From Bacteroidota bacterium (GTDB lineage: Bacteria > Bacteroidota > Bacteroidia > Cytophagales > Cyclobacteriaceae), in contig JAEZBX010000008.1 in NCBI GenBank assembly GCA_023412765.1, positions 1-26,360 on the forward strand: a stretch of 26,360 nt of DNA, given 5' to 3'. The notes under the pieces are model-generated. The model did no database searches. It worked only from the letters and a program-made list of their open reading frames with translations, and was not told the DNA's origin. Both the position numbers and the translations under genes were made by a program. Of the stretch, positions 1 to 8,220 are shown in pieces (position 1 is the first letter of the stretch; each line of letters starts with the position of its first letter).

Positions 1-179
1 CGATGAAAACTAATCCATTTGCTGAACAAGCTCCTCAGCAAGCACCTCCGAAGAAAGAAAATAACGGCGGCGGACATAAGAAAAAGCCATCTTCACCCAA
101 GCACTCTTCGAAACCTCCTCAAAAGGAGATGTCGATGGAGGAAAAGCTGGCGATGCTAGTAAATAAGTTTAGGAAATAG
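1..179 (+). CDS. Unrecognised Lys/Pro-rich small protein or 3' end of a longer gene
   Basis: An open frame runs from the window edge to a TAG stop at 177-179. An ATG at position 3 would give a 58-residue protein. The frame is also open at the left edge, so this may be only the C-terminus of a larger protein. The visible residues are low-complexity and basic: a Gln/Pro-rich start, a Gly-Gly-Gly-His stretch and Lys/Pro/Ser runs. A short predicted helix follows (MSMEEKLAMLVNKFRK). Basic tails of this kind occur on RNA- or DNA-binding proteins, but I recognise no family and assign no function. It converges with the PorP/SprF-type gene on the other strand, and heptamer repeats fill the gap. Confidence 0.5.
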   Translation, partial: MKTNPFAEQAPQQAPPKKENNGGGHKKKPSSPKHSSKPPQKEMSMEEKLAMLVNKFRK

Positions 180-214
180 TTTAAAGTTTAAAGTTTAAGG
201 TTTGAGGTTTCAGA
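180..214. repeat. Heptamer tandem array, TTTAAAG family (5 units)
   Basis: Five consecutive 7-bp units begin directly after the stop codon at 179: TTTAAAG, TTTAAAG, TTTAAGG, TTTGAGG and TTTCAGA. The units decay progressively from left to right while the 7-bp register is kept. The array lies between convergent genes, so no promoter role is suggested. Confidence 0.8.
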
Positions 215-223
215 CTGACTCTA

Positions 224-293
224 CTACTTACTACTTACTACTTACTACTTACTACTTACTACTTACTACTTACTATTTACTACTTACTACTTA
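224..293. repeat. Heptamer tandem array, CTACTTA (10 units)
   Basis: Ten contiguous 7-bp units of CTACTTA. All are exact except the eighth (273-279), which reads CTATTTA. The array sits about 10 bp after the TTTAAAG array and ends 24 bp before the end of the PorP/SprF-type gene. A rotated form of the same heptamer (TACTACT) recurs at 9254-9295. There are no spacers between units and the unit is far too short for a CRISPR repeat. The length is likely to vary by replication slippage. Confidence 0.9.
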
Positions 294-317
294 GGTCAAA
301 ATATTAAATTAAAAGTC

Positions 318-1439
318 CTACCTAGGCTTCTTTCGGGGCTTGTGACGGTTCGGACCTTTCTTGGTGATTTTCTTCGTTTGAAGTTTCTTGCTTGACTCCA
401 TTCTATAATTTGGAGACTTAATATAATTTCTCTTAAGTTTCTTTTTGTATTTCTGGCTCTTGGCGAAACCTGTTCCCTTTGAATAACTGGAAAGAGTTTT
501 TCGTCTCAAAGCCAACGCACTCGTGCTGATCTCACGCGCATTCTTTTTCTTCGTATAGTAGTTGTGGTCTCTAAAGTCGAGCCTTAAAGTAAACTCGTTG
601 GACGCGCCGATATTTTTACTAAAGTCCCCGGATAAAATTTCTCTGCTATATCCGATCAACAGTTTCTTGCTGATTCGCAGGGCACCCGTCAATCCGATGG
701 CGCCGCCAGTTCGATATGAGCCTCCCAGCGTAAAAGCGTCCTTGAAAGTGTAGTACAACCCTCCGTCTATCTGATGGGTTCCATTGGCAAATTTTCTAAA
801 GTAAACAATTGGCTCAATCACATCTCGTTCGCCAGCAACGGGGAGCTTAAGCATCACAAAACCTGAAAAAAACTGTGAGAACTGCGACGTTGAATCGCTG
901 AGTCCAACGAACGTGCCCAGGCGATTTGCAGAAGCTCCCACGTTTAAATATTTAGAGGTATAATTCATACCGAACGAAAAATCCAATGCGTTTGCGTTCG
1001 GCTGGTTACCAGTGAGAAGATCATCATCTCCATCGATGACATCTACATCGCGATAGTTGATTTTCGTGTTAACATATTCAACAGACACTCCCATTGAGAA
1101 CATTTTATCATCCGTGAACCGCAAGTGATAAGCAAAAGCACCTGAGGCAAACAAGTTTTCATTAACGCCAGATTTTTCCTGGTATACATTGAAACCTGTC
1201 CCAAACCTGTGATGCGCAAACGGACTGTGTATGCTGAAGAAAAGTGTTTTAGGTGAACCCTCCACACCTGCCCACTGCTGTCGATAAGATAGCGTTGCCG
1301 ATCCCAACGTATTTCCCGCAACGGATGGGTTATACAAAAATGAATTTGTGAGCTTTTGACTGTAGACCGGAACATCTTGCGCTCGCGAGAGCAAGGCAAT
1401 CCCTAAAATGAAAAAAGAGAGGGGTAAAAGTTTTTTCAC
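318..1439 (-). CDS. PorP/SprF family type IX secretion outer-membrane protein
   Basis: A 373-residue protein with an N-terminal signal peptide (about residues 1-20, ending SRAQ). The body is typical of the PorP/SprF family: an early NPSVAG motif, then YRQQWAGVEG and SPFAHHRFGTGF, followed by alternating strands expected for an outer-membrane beta-barrel. Family members pair with T9SS cargo carrying type B sorting domains and help secrete it or hold it at the surface. The partner here is probably the gene just upstream in transcription, whose stop lies 1 nt before this start. The start is GTG (1437-1439); no nearby ATG would keep the signal peptide. Residues 297-373 form an unusual basic tail with 29 Lys/Arg in 77 residues and only two acidic residues, beyond the expected barrel. 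The family call is strong; assigning it specifically to PorP or SprF is not possible. Confidence 0.88.
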   Translation of the reverse strand: MKKLLPLSFFILGIALLSRAQDVPVYSQKLTNSFLYNPSVAGNTLGSATLSYRQQWAGVEGSPKTLFFSIHSPFAHHRFGTGFNVYQEKSGVNENLFASGAFAYHLRFTDDKMFSMGVSVEYVNTKINYRDVDVIDGDDDLLTGNQPNANALDFSFGMNYTSKYLNVGASANRLGTFVGLSDSTSQFSQFFSGFVMLKLPVAGERDVIEPIVYFRKFANGTHQIDGGLYYTFKDAFTLGGSYRTGGAIGLTGALRISKKLLIGYSREILSGDFSKNIGASNEFTLRLDFRDHNYYTKKKNAREISTSALALRRKTLSSYSKGTGFAKSQKYKKKLKRNYIKSPNYRMESSKKLQTKKITKKGPNRHKPRKKPR

Positions 1440-1440
1440 T

Positions 1441-4400
1441 CTATTTACGTTTGATTATGGATACCGTCCTGGTATATATCTTGCCTGTATCGACCAATTT
1501 TACAACGCAGACATATTGACCAGGGGGCAAAAATTCTCCATTCTTTCGGGCATCCCAGTCGTTTAAATAATTATCCTTCTTAAAAACTTCCACGCCCCAG
1601 CGATCGAGTAAAACAACCTGGTTGGCGGGGTACTTTTCGATATTCTCAATATACAGAAATCCGTTTTGTGAGTCTCCGTTAGCGGTGATAACGTTCTTAA
1701 TATTTGAATCACTCAAATCCGCAATCGGCGCCACAGTGACAGTCGCCTGCTCAGTGCCTTCGCACGTCAGATCATTAATTGCTATAAGGCTTATTGAGTA
1801 CTCGCCAGGTTCAGCATAAGAATGTTGAGGCGCGTTTTCGGATGAGGTACTGTTGTCACCGAAATTCCATTCCACTGAGGTAATATCATTCGAGGCGTTT
1901 TGATATGAAAAGTTAGCAATTTCACCTGCGATTATTTCAGAGGGCGTAACGATTTGAAAATCGGGTGCAGGTAAGATCTGTATATCGATGCCTGCAACGT
2001 TACCTAATCCGCAGCCATTTTCTCCCGATGCTGTAATTCTACCCGCGGAACCTGAAGCAGCGCGGATTGTTGCAGTCGCCCCATTCTCTGACACCAGCTC
2101 GAGACCCCCCGACACTTCCCACTGATACCGTTGTGCTCCCGAAACACCCGTTATCGAATATGTTCCCTCAGTGTTAACACAAAGCGATAGCGGTCCGGCA
2201 ATGATTCCATTTCCTGCAGGCCTGCTACCAATAGTAACAGTTGCCGTTGCGGGACTGCTACATCCAGTCCCATTGCTTGTTACACTCGCGTAGTAAATTG
2301 CATTAGTTGTTGTCGAAACACTCGCTGGATTTGCTACGGGATTAGTATGCGCAGCATTCGTAAACCAGGCAACGGTTGCCGCGGCGGCTCCACCCGAGAT
2401 GGCTGCATTCAATGTAGTGAGGTTAACGGATGCCACACCCGACCCTGGCACATCTTCACAAAAAGACGGAGTTTGATTTGCCACAGCTGGCCTGGTACTG
2501 ATCGTTAAAACAGCAGCAGAAGATGTAAGCGGACAAGCACCGCTATTGCTTACTATGCATTGATATCTCGCATTATTAAGTCCTGCCGTATTCGAGATTT
2601 GAAGAACATCACTCGTTGTTCCTGAATAAATGCCTCCATCGGTAATATTTGCGAAGCCACTGCCAGTGTTCGCTTGCCATTGATATGTCAATGATACTCC
2701 GGTTGCGCTTACCGTAAAAGATATCGGAGCACCATCGCAAACTTGCTGACTAGTGGGCTGTGTGCCTATCGTCGGCGTTGTAGTAACTGTGACGGTAATC
2801 GGGCTGCCGGGCTGCGAGCATGTTGCTGAGCCAGTTCTTCGCCTGTAATAAGTAGTCTGAGACAATCCTGCCGGCGGGTCATACGTGGCAGATGTCGCTC
2901 CCCCAATCGCAGTGTATGGCCCAGCCGCTGCAAACGATGATTCCCATTGATAAGTGTACGCACCAGTACCGCCTGATGAAGTGCCCCCATCCAATACGGC
3001 CGGATCGCCGCCGGTACAGATTGCCTGGTTCGCTGATGGTACACCGGCGACCAATGGAGGATGTAACGTCAGCGTAACCGCTGTTCTTGTCGGACTGGAG
3101 CAATCTGTTCCTTCATCATAGGTTTCAGCATAAAAAGTTCCTGACGGCGCAGTCGGTATGAATACCTCACCGAGTCCGTCTCCCCCACTGGTATTGCCTG
3201 GTACAATGTTTCCTCCGGTAGGTGCATCGTACCACCTGATCCGCTTTCCAACGCCCGGGCTATTCACAATCAAGGAAGGTTTCGTATCACCCGTACAATA
3301 CTGTGCGTTTACGGCACCCGTTGGAGCGGTGAGTGCAACACAGGATGAGACAGAGGTAAATTGATAGTTTTGAATGCTATAACATCCTCCAATGCTTGTG
3401 CTGAAGCTGTACATATCGAACTCATAGGTGGTACCAGGTGTGAGGCCGGTTATGTTCACACTGGTGCCTGAGCCGCTGTATACAAGAAAATTTCCTGGGC
3501 CAACTGCATCCCCTGAGCCAAACGCCGTATTCGCCGTATAAGCTTGTCCGAATTGAGGTTTATATGCAGTCGAACCCGCGCGAGCAACAACAAACGCCTG
3601 CCCTCCTCCTGCTGTCCAGGACAGAGTAAGACTCGAAGGAGTTATATTGCTAAACGTAGGTGATGTGGGTGATGGCGTAGGAGGAACGCAAATTTGGAAT
3701 CCATTTGTATTTATAATTCCTCCATCGATCGACTGAATTCCATTCAGTGCGACAACATTGGTATGTATGTCGGCAACCGAACCGGGCAGTCCGGACACGC
3801 CATAATGTATCTCATCGAATACCGGGATTTCACTTGCTGCATACAATTGAAACATTCCCGACAGGATTCCACCGTTTAACAATGTTCCATCTATCGCAAG
3901 TCGCCCCCAAACCGTGAGAGAAAAGCCGGCAGCATCAAGGGTAGCGCCCGGCATAATTTCTGTACCCTTGGTTGTGGCAGCGACTACGGCCTCGTTAGTT
4001 GTCAACGTAACCGTATGACCATTCCCAATAATAACATCCGCACCTGTGCCGGGTGTTATGGTTGCAGCAGCTCCTGAATGACCCTCGTGCGACCACGTAG
4101 CCGGACTATCCCAATTACCATTTTGCCTCGAATAGAAAACACTTTCATCGACCTCTGTTTTGAAGTTCCACGCGGTTGGGGCGACAATGCCAATCCAATT
4201 ATTATCACTGTAGTCGATTATCGTCTTGTTCCCTGCAAGCACGTAATAGTCCGTGTTGTATTTGAGTGTAATTGACGGATCAATTGTTACAATATTACCT
4301 GCAATTGTAGCAGATGCCCGGCTGATCGTTTCTACCAGGACATCACCAGGCATCTCATAAATGCGAAATGACGTCTCGTCTCCAGTTCCGGTGGTAGTTG

Positions 4401-5349
4401 ATCGTTTCACAGCTTCGGTAAAACTCAACGACAGGTTAGCAGTAACAGATACTGTAGTGTTTCCATCGGTAGGGCTAAGCGCATAAAACGCCGGCGGAGT
4501 TATGTCGAAGTTTATAGCGACGTTTGTAACATAAGTTCCGCTGAACAACTGCGTTTTTCCACCTACGCCGTTTAATGCCATGCGGTAAACTCCATCTGGC
4601 TGCGCAAAAAATACAGCGTTTTGTTCGGGGTATACATCAATACTTTCTATTGAAGTGCCTCCATTGGTCAGCACAGGTGTTGCCCCTGAGCCATTGAGAT
4701 TAGCACTCATGATAGTGTAAAGGCCTGTGATGTATTGTACCCAATAAAATTTGTCATTGACATAATCAACACCTATCGGGCCGCTCGCATTAGCGGACAC
4801 TAGCATGGTGGCACCAGTTCCATCCTGGTAGGCGGAATAGACGGCACCATTGTACCCGGTGAAATATATTTTTTCCTCGCTTGGGTTGTAAGCCATGTCC
4901 ACGTACTCTTCATCCGAAGGCATGCTAATACCGGTTGTAAGAAATGCCGGTGGTGTGGATGGGTCATCATAGTAGCTGCCCCTCCACAGGTCGTCCTGAT
5001 CGTCTGTTATACCTGCGTAAATGAGAACTTCGTAATCGGGAATAGCTACAATGTTGGAATATCCGGCAAAAGCACCATCATCAGTGATCTTTGCTTGCGA
5101 TGTACCATCTAGTGCAGATCTGAATGTTTCCTGGCCGTTGTTATAAAAGAGCAAGTTTGCATGGCCATCTACAGCAATGTAACTGAAGCCATAGGGAGTC
5201 CCTGGAACGATTGTTTGAACGCCGGATCCATCAAGATTCATCCGCTTCACGTCGCCGTTATCGGAGAAGTAGAGCTTTTGTGCCTGGCTGGTTTGGGTTA
5301 CTACAAGAATAAATACACAAAAAATGAGGGCCTGGTAAACCTTTACCAT
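1441..5349 (-). CDS. Large secreted multidomain protein with T9SS type B (CHU_C-like) sorting domain
   Basis: A 1302-residue exported protein. The signal peptide covers about residues 1-23. Residues 24-282 contain repeated blades resembling YWTD/LDL-receptor-type beta-propellers (KLYFSDNGDVKRMNLDG and similar). Residues 285-400 resemble a bacterial Ig-like SbsA domain (PPAFYALSPTDGNTTVSV). Residues 403-550 look like a beta-helical or G8-like segment beginning with SRQNGNWDSPATW. A fibronectin III-like domain follows (about 558-665), then several Ig-like segments with Cys pairs. A PKD domain (about 1129-1212) carries the hallmark WNFGDNSTS. Residues 1213-1302 are a gliding-motility/type B sorting domain (VVLLDRWGVEVF, FLPPGQYVCVVKL). 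The protein is probably secreted through the T9SS and held at the cell surface, perhaps as an adhesin or binding protein. No catalytic site was recognised. The ATG at 5347-5349 precedes a good signal peptide. The adjacent PorP/SprF gene is the expected genetic partner. Confidence 0.88.
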   Translation of the reverse strand: MVKVYQALIFCVFILVVTQTSQAQKLYFSDNGDVKRMNLDGSGVQTIVPGTPYGFSYIAVDGHANLLFYNNGQETFRSALDGTSQAKITDDGAFAGYSNIVAIPDYEVLIYAGITDDQDDLWRGSYYDDPSTPPAFLTTGISMPSDEEYVDMAYNPSEEKIYFTGYNGAVYSAYQDGTGATMLVSANASGPIGVDYVNDKFYWVQYITGLYTIMSANLNGSGATPVLTNGGTSIESIDVYPEQNAVFFAQPDGVYRMALNGVGGKTQLFSGTYVTNVAINFDITPPAFYALSPTDGNTTVSVTANLSLSFTEAVKRSTTTGTGDETSFRIYEMPGDVLVETISRASATIAGNIVTIDPSITLKYNTDYYVLAGNKTIIDYSDNNWIGIVAPTAWNFKTEVDESVFYSRQNGNWDSPATWSHEGHSGAAATITPGTGADVIIGNGHTVTLTTNEAVVAATTKGTEIMPGATLDAAGFSLTVWGRLAIDGTLLNGGILSGMFQLYAASEIPVFDEIHYGVSGLPGSVADIHTNVVALNGIQSIDGGIINTNGFQICVPPTPSPTSPTFSNITPSSLTLSWTAGGGQAFVVARAGSTAYKPQFGQAYTANTAFGSGDAVGPGNFLVYSGSGTSVNITGLTPGTTYEFDMYSFSTSIGGCYSIQNYQFTSVSSCVALTAPTGAVNAQYCTGDTKPSLIVNSPGVGKRIRWYDAPTGGNIVPGNTSGGDGLGEVFIPTAPSGTFYAETYDEGTDCSSPTRTAVTLTLHPPLVAGVPSANQAICTGGDPAVLDGGTSSGGTGAYTYQWESSFAAAGPYTAIGGATSATYDPPAGLSQTTYYRRRTGSATCSQPGSPITVTVTTTPTIGTQPTSQQVCDGAPISFTVSATGVSLTYQWQANTGSGFANITDGGIYSGTTSDVLQISNTAGLNNARYQCIVSNSGACPLTSSAAVLTISTRPAVANQTPSFCEDVPGSGVASVNLTTLNAAISGGAAAATVAWFTNAAHTNPVANPASVSTTTNAIYYASVTSNGTGCSSPATATVTIGSRPAGNGIIAGPLSLCVNTEGTYSITGVSGAQRYQWEVSGGLELVSENGATATIRAASGSAGRITASGENGCGLGNVAGIDIQILPAPDFQIVTPSEIIAGEIANFSYQNASNDITSVEWNFGDNSTSSENAPQHSYAEPGEYSISLIAINDLTCEGTEQATVTVAPIADLSDSNIKNVITANGDSQNGFLYIENIEKYPANQVVLLDRWGVEVFKKDNYLNDWDARKNGEFLPPGQYVCVVKLVDTGKIYTRTVSIIKRK

Positions 5350-5455
5350 AGGTTAAATGGTGTTTGCATTAATCTATCCCCTATATACTGCAAAAAAGCT
5401 TAAAGTAAGCTGATTCGAAGCTATTAATCAATAGGTTAAGAAACGATGTTTATTC

Positions 5456-5486
5456 TTTCGCCAGAATACTGCAAAAACTATCTTCG
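5456..5486 (+). promoter_or_regulatory. Possible Bacteroidota-type promoter upstream of pgi
   Basis: TTTC at 5456-5459 is separated by 19 bp from TATCTTCG at 5479-5486. The Bacteroidota sigma-ABfr consensus is a TTTG -33 box and a TAnnTTTG -7 box with similar spacing, so each box has one mismatch. The leader to the ATG at 5507 would be short. The rest of the 5350-5506 divergent gap shows nothing I can support. Confidence 0.3.
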
Positions 5487-5506
5487 CGCCAATACACCAT
5501 ATATCT

Positions 5507-7159
5507 ATGCTTACAAATCAAAACCCCACGGAAACTTCTGCCTGGCGACGACTCGAAGTTCAATTTCTCTCTCTACAGGCCACCACAATGCGCGAACTCT
5601 TTGCTGAAGATCCGGATAGGTTTGAGCGGATGCATTTGAAGTTTGAGGATGTACTGATTGACTACTCAAAAAATATTATCATAGATGAAACCATAAAGGA
5701 CCTGGCAAACCTGGCCTCAGAAGTAAATCTCCGAGATGCCATCAATGCAATGTTCAATGGTGAAAAGATCAACAGGACAGAGAACCGGCCGGTGCTTCAC
5801 ATAGCCTTGAGAAATCGTTCAAACTCGCCTATTGCAGTCGATGGTCAGGATGTAATGTCTGAAGTAAATCAGGTGCTTTCTCAAATGAAGGTCTTTTCCG
5901 AAAATCTCATTCAGGGTAATTGGAAAGGCTTTACTGGTAAACGCATTACCGACATTGTAAACATCGGGATTGGCGGATCGGATCTGGGACCTTACATGGT
6001 TACTGAAGCGTTAAAGCCGTATTGGCAAAACGTAAGACCTCACTTCGTTTCAAATATCGACGGTACCCATATCGTTGAGACTTTGAAGCCACTTAATCCT
6101 GAAACAACTTTGTTCATCATTGCGTCGAAAACTTTTACGACGCAGGAAACGATGACAAACGCTGCATCAGCGCGCAATTGGTTTCTTGAAAAAACTAACA
6201 ACACCGGAGATGTTGCCAAACATTTTGTAGCTGTATCGACCAACAGAGATGAGGTTGTAAAATTCGGTATCGATCCCAACAACATGTTTGTCTTTTGGGA
6301 TTGGGTGGGCGGTCGCTACTCGTTATGGTCATCGATAGGGTTATCAATAGCCTGCACAATTGGTTTTGACAACTTCGAAAAATTGTTGGATGGTGCTCAT
6401 GCAATGGATAATCATTTTAGAACGGAGCCTTTCGAAAAAAATATTCCGGTCATACTGGCCATGATAGGAATTTGGTATAACAATTTTTTTGGATCAGCGT
6501 CGGAAGCAATTCTTCCCTACGACCAATCACTTCACCGATTTGCTGCATACTTCCAGCAAGGCAATATGGAAAGCAATGGCAAGTCCGTCGACCGGGATGG
6601 CAAACCTGTGAATTATCAAACCGGCCCTATCATATGGGGAGAGCCAGGAACCAATGGGCAGCACGCGTTCTACCAATTGATTCATCAGGGAACGAAGCTT
6701 ATACCTTGTGATTTCATTGCACCGGTTAAAAGTCAAAATGCTTTGAGCGATCACCACGATAAATTGCTTTCCAATTTTTTTGCTCAGACCGAAGCACTCA
6801 TGAAAGGAAAGACAGAAGGAGAAGTACGCGAGGAGCTGCGCGCAACCGGTATGACGGAAGATCTTGTGCGGTGGCATACTCCATTTCGTGTCTTCGATGG
6901 CAACAGGCCAAGCAATAGTATTCTCTTCGAGAAACTAACTCCGCGAACGCTTGGAAGTCTTATAGCTCTTTACGAACATAAAATTTTTGTCCAGGGCGTA
7001 GTGTGGAACATCTTCAGCTTTGATCAATGGGGTGTTGAACTAGGAAAAGTTCTGGCGAAAAAAATCTTACCAGAATTACAATCACCTGCCGATGTCACGT
7101 CACACGATTCTTCAACCAACGGCCTAATCAATTATTTCAAACGTTTGAAATTCAATTGA
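5507..7159 (+). CDS. pgi: Glucose-6-phosphate isomerase
   Basis: Converts glucose 6-phosphate and fructose 6-phosphate reversibly in the cytoplasm, linking glucose phosphorylation and glycogen metabolism to glycolysis. The 550 residues match the usual length of the long PGI form (about 550). Visible motifs are the phosphate-binding loop NIGIGGSDLGP (about 152-162), the first family signature DWVGGRYSLWSSIG (265-278), and the second, VVWNIFSFDQWGVELGK (498-514). By family comparison the catalytic residues are Glu355 in QGNMESNGKS, His386 in NGQHAFYQ, and Lys514 at the end of the second signature. All are present. It is the first of three plus-strand sugar genes; pfkA starts 59 nt downstream. 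The ATG at 5507 lacks a clear Shine-Dalgarno sequence, as is common in this phylum. Confidence 0.97.
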   Translation: MLTNQNPTETSAWRRLEVQFLSLQATTMRELFAEDPDRFERMHLKFEDVLIDYSKNIIIDETIKDLANLASEVNLRDAINAMFNGEKINRTENRPVLHIALRNRSNSPIAVDGQDVMSEVNQVLSQMKVFSENLIQGNWKGFTGKRITDIVNIGIGGSDLGPYMVTEALKPYWQNVRPHFVSNIDGTHIVETLKPLNPETTLFIIASKTFTTQETMTNAASARNWFLEKTNNTGDVAKHFVAVSTNRDEVVKFGIDPNNMFVFWDWVGGRYSLWSSIGLSIACTIGFDNFEKLLDGAHAMDNHFRTEPFEKNIPVILAMIGIWYNNFFGSASEAILPYDQSLHRFAAYFQQGNMESNGKSVDRDGKPVNYQTGPIIWGEPGTNGQHAFYQLIHQGTKLIPCDFIAPVKSQNALSDHHDKLLSNFFAQTEALMKGKTEGEVREELRATGMTEDLVRWHTPFRVFDGNRPSNSILFEKLTPRTLGSLIALYEHKIFVQGVVWNIFSFDQWGVELGKVLAKKILPELQSPADVTSHDSSTNGLINYFKRLKFN

Positions 7160-7171
7160 TTAAATAGTGTG

Positions 7172-7201
7172 TTGCAAAGTGCGTTTCGTCCATTATTTTT
7201 A
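7172..7201 (+). promoter_or_regulatory. Possible promoter upstream of pfkA
   Basis: TTG at 7172-7174 lies 19 bp upstream of TATTTTTA at 7194-7201, which has one mismatch to the Bacteroidota -7 box TAnnTTTG. It falls in the pgi-pfkA gap. The gap is short enough that read-through from pgi is equally plausible, so this is a weak prediction. Confidence 0.28.
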
Positions 7202-7218
7202 ACGGATTTTACATATTG

Positions 7219-8202
7219 ATGAGCAATAATATTTCGCGAATTGGAGTCTTTAGTTCCGGCGGAGATGCCCCCGGAATGAATGCGGCTATACGTGCCGTGG
7301 TACGTGCATGCGCTTACTATAAGAAGGAATGTTTCGGAATCATGCGAGGCTATGAGGGCATGATCGAAGGCGATATTGTAAAACTTGGCGCACGCTCTGT
7401 CGGTAATATACTTCAACGTGGTGGTACGATTCTAAAGACCGCTAGAAGCGAAGAGTTTCGGACAGTCGAAGGTCGCGCAAAGGCATTCAACAATCTGAAG
7501 AAAGAAGGCATCAATGCTTTGATAGCAATTGGCGGAGACGGAACCTTTACTGGCCTACACAAATTGCACGAACAGTTTCAAGTACCCTGTGTATGTATTC
7601 CAGGAACCATTGACAACGATTTGGCTGGCACCGACTACACCATCGGTTACGATACTGCCACCAATATTGCAGTTGAAGCTATTGATCGCATTCGGGATAC
7701 CGCTCTTTCGCATAACCGATTGTTTTTTATTGAGGTTATGGGAAGAAACTCTGGCTACATTGCCATCAACAGTGGAATTGCGGGTGGTGCAGCTGCCATC
7801 ATTATCCCAGAAGAAAACATAACGTTTGATCAACTATACAGTGTTCTTGGCGAAGGTGGAAAAACCAGCAAGAGTTCTAATCTTATTGTTGTCGCAGAAG
7901 GATCCAAGATCGGGGATGCACATTCGTTGGCCAAGCAGGTCGCAGCACGTTCAAACTATTTCGACATTAAAGTTACCGTACTTGGCCATTTACAACGGGG
8001 TGGCTCGCCTACGTACTTCGATCGCGTCCTCGCTTCGAGAATGGGTGTTGCTGCAGTCGAAGGACTACTGGAAGGCAAGACAGACGTAATGGTAGGTATA
8101 AGCGACAAGAAGATCGTCTATAATCGGTTTGATGATATTATGGATAAGCATCATGAGATTGATGGCGAAGCATTGAGAATTGCAAAGATCCTGTCTATAT
8201 AA
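7219..8202 (+). CDS. pfkA: ATP-dependent 6-phosphofructokinase
   Basis: Phosphorylates fructose 6-phosphate to fructose 1,6-bisphosphate, the committing step of glycolysis. The 327-residue length fits the bacterial PfkA type (about 320). Motifs in order are GVFSSGGDAPGMNAAIR (9-25, nucleotide binding), IGGDGTFTG (104-112), PGTIDND (128-134, with catalytic Asp132), IEVMGRNSGY (171-180) and the signature GHLQRGGSPTYFDR. Gly129 in PGTIDND and Gly after GGD are typical of ATP-dependent enzymes; pyrophosphate-dependent enzymes usually have Lys at the PGT position. I chose the ATG at 7219. An in-frame TTG immediately before it (7216) is possible but unnecessary. The glucokinase gene begins 18 nt after the stop, so the two are probably co-transcribed. 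Confidence 0.96.
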   Translation: MSNNISRIGVFSSGGDAPGMNAAIRAVVRACAYYKKECFGIMRGYEGMIEGDIVKLGARSVGNILQRGGTILKTARSEEFRTVEGRAKAFNNLKKEGINALIAIGGDGTFTGLHKLHEQFQVPCVCIPGTIDNDLAGTDYTIGYDTATNIAVEAIDRIRDTALSHNRLFFIEVMGRNSGYIAINSGIAGGAAAIIIPEENITFDQLYSVLGEGGKTSKSSNLIVVAEGSKIGDAHSLAKQVAARSNYFDIKVTVLGHLQRGGSPTYFDRVLASRMGVAAVEGLLEGKTDVMVGISDKKIVYNRFDDIMDKHHEIDGEALRIAKILSI

Positions 8203-8220
8203 TCACTATAAGCGCGCACT

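Noticed and set aside
224..293. Possible CRISPR array or minisatellite coding repeat
   Set aside because: Units are 7 bp with no spacers, stop codons break the frames, and no cas genes are nearby. It is a simple tandem repeat.
2766..3251. Overlapping open frames inside the large T9SS cargo gene
   Set aside because: They lie in alternative frames of a clear coding gene, have no recognisable domains or start signals, and reflect its composition.
5389..5422. AAGCTT/AAGCT repeats as an operator in the divergent promoter region
   Set aside because: The copies are short, irregularly spaced and within chance expectation for A/T-rich DNA.
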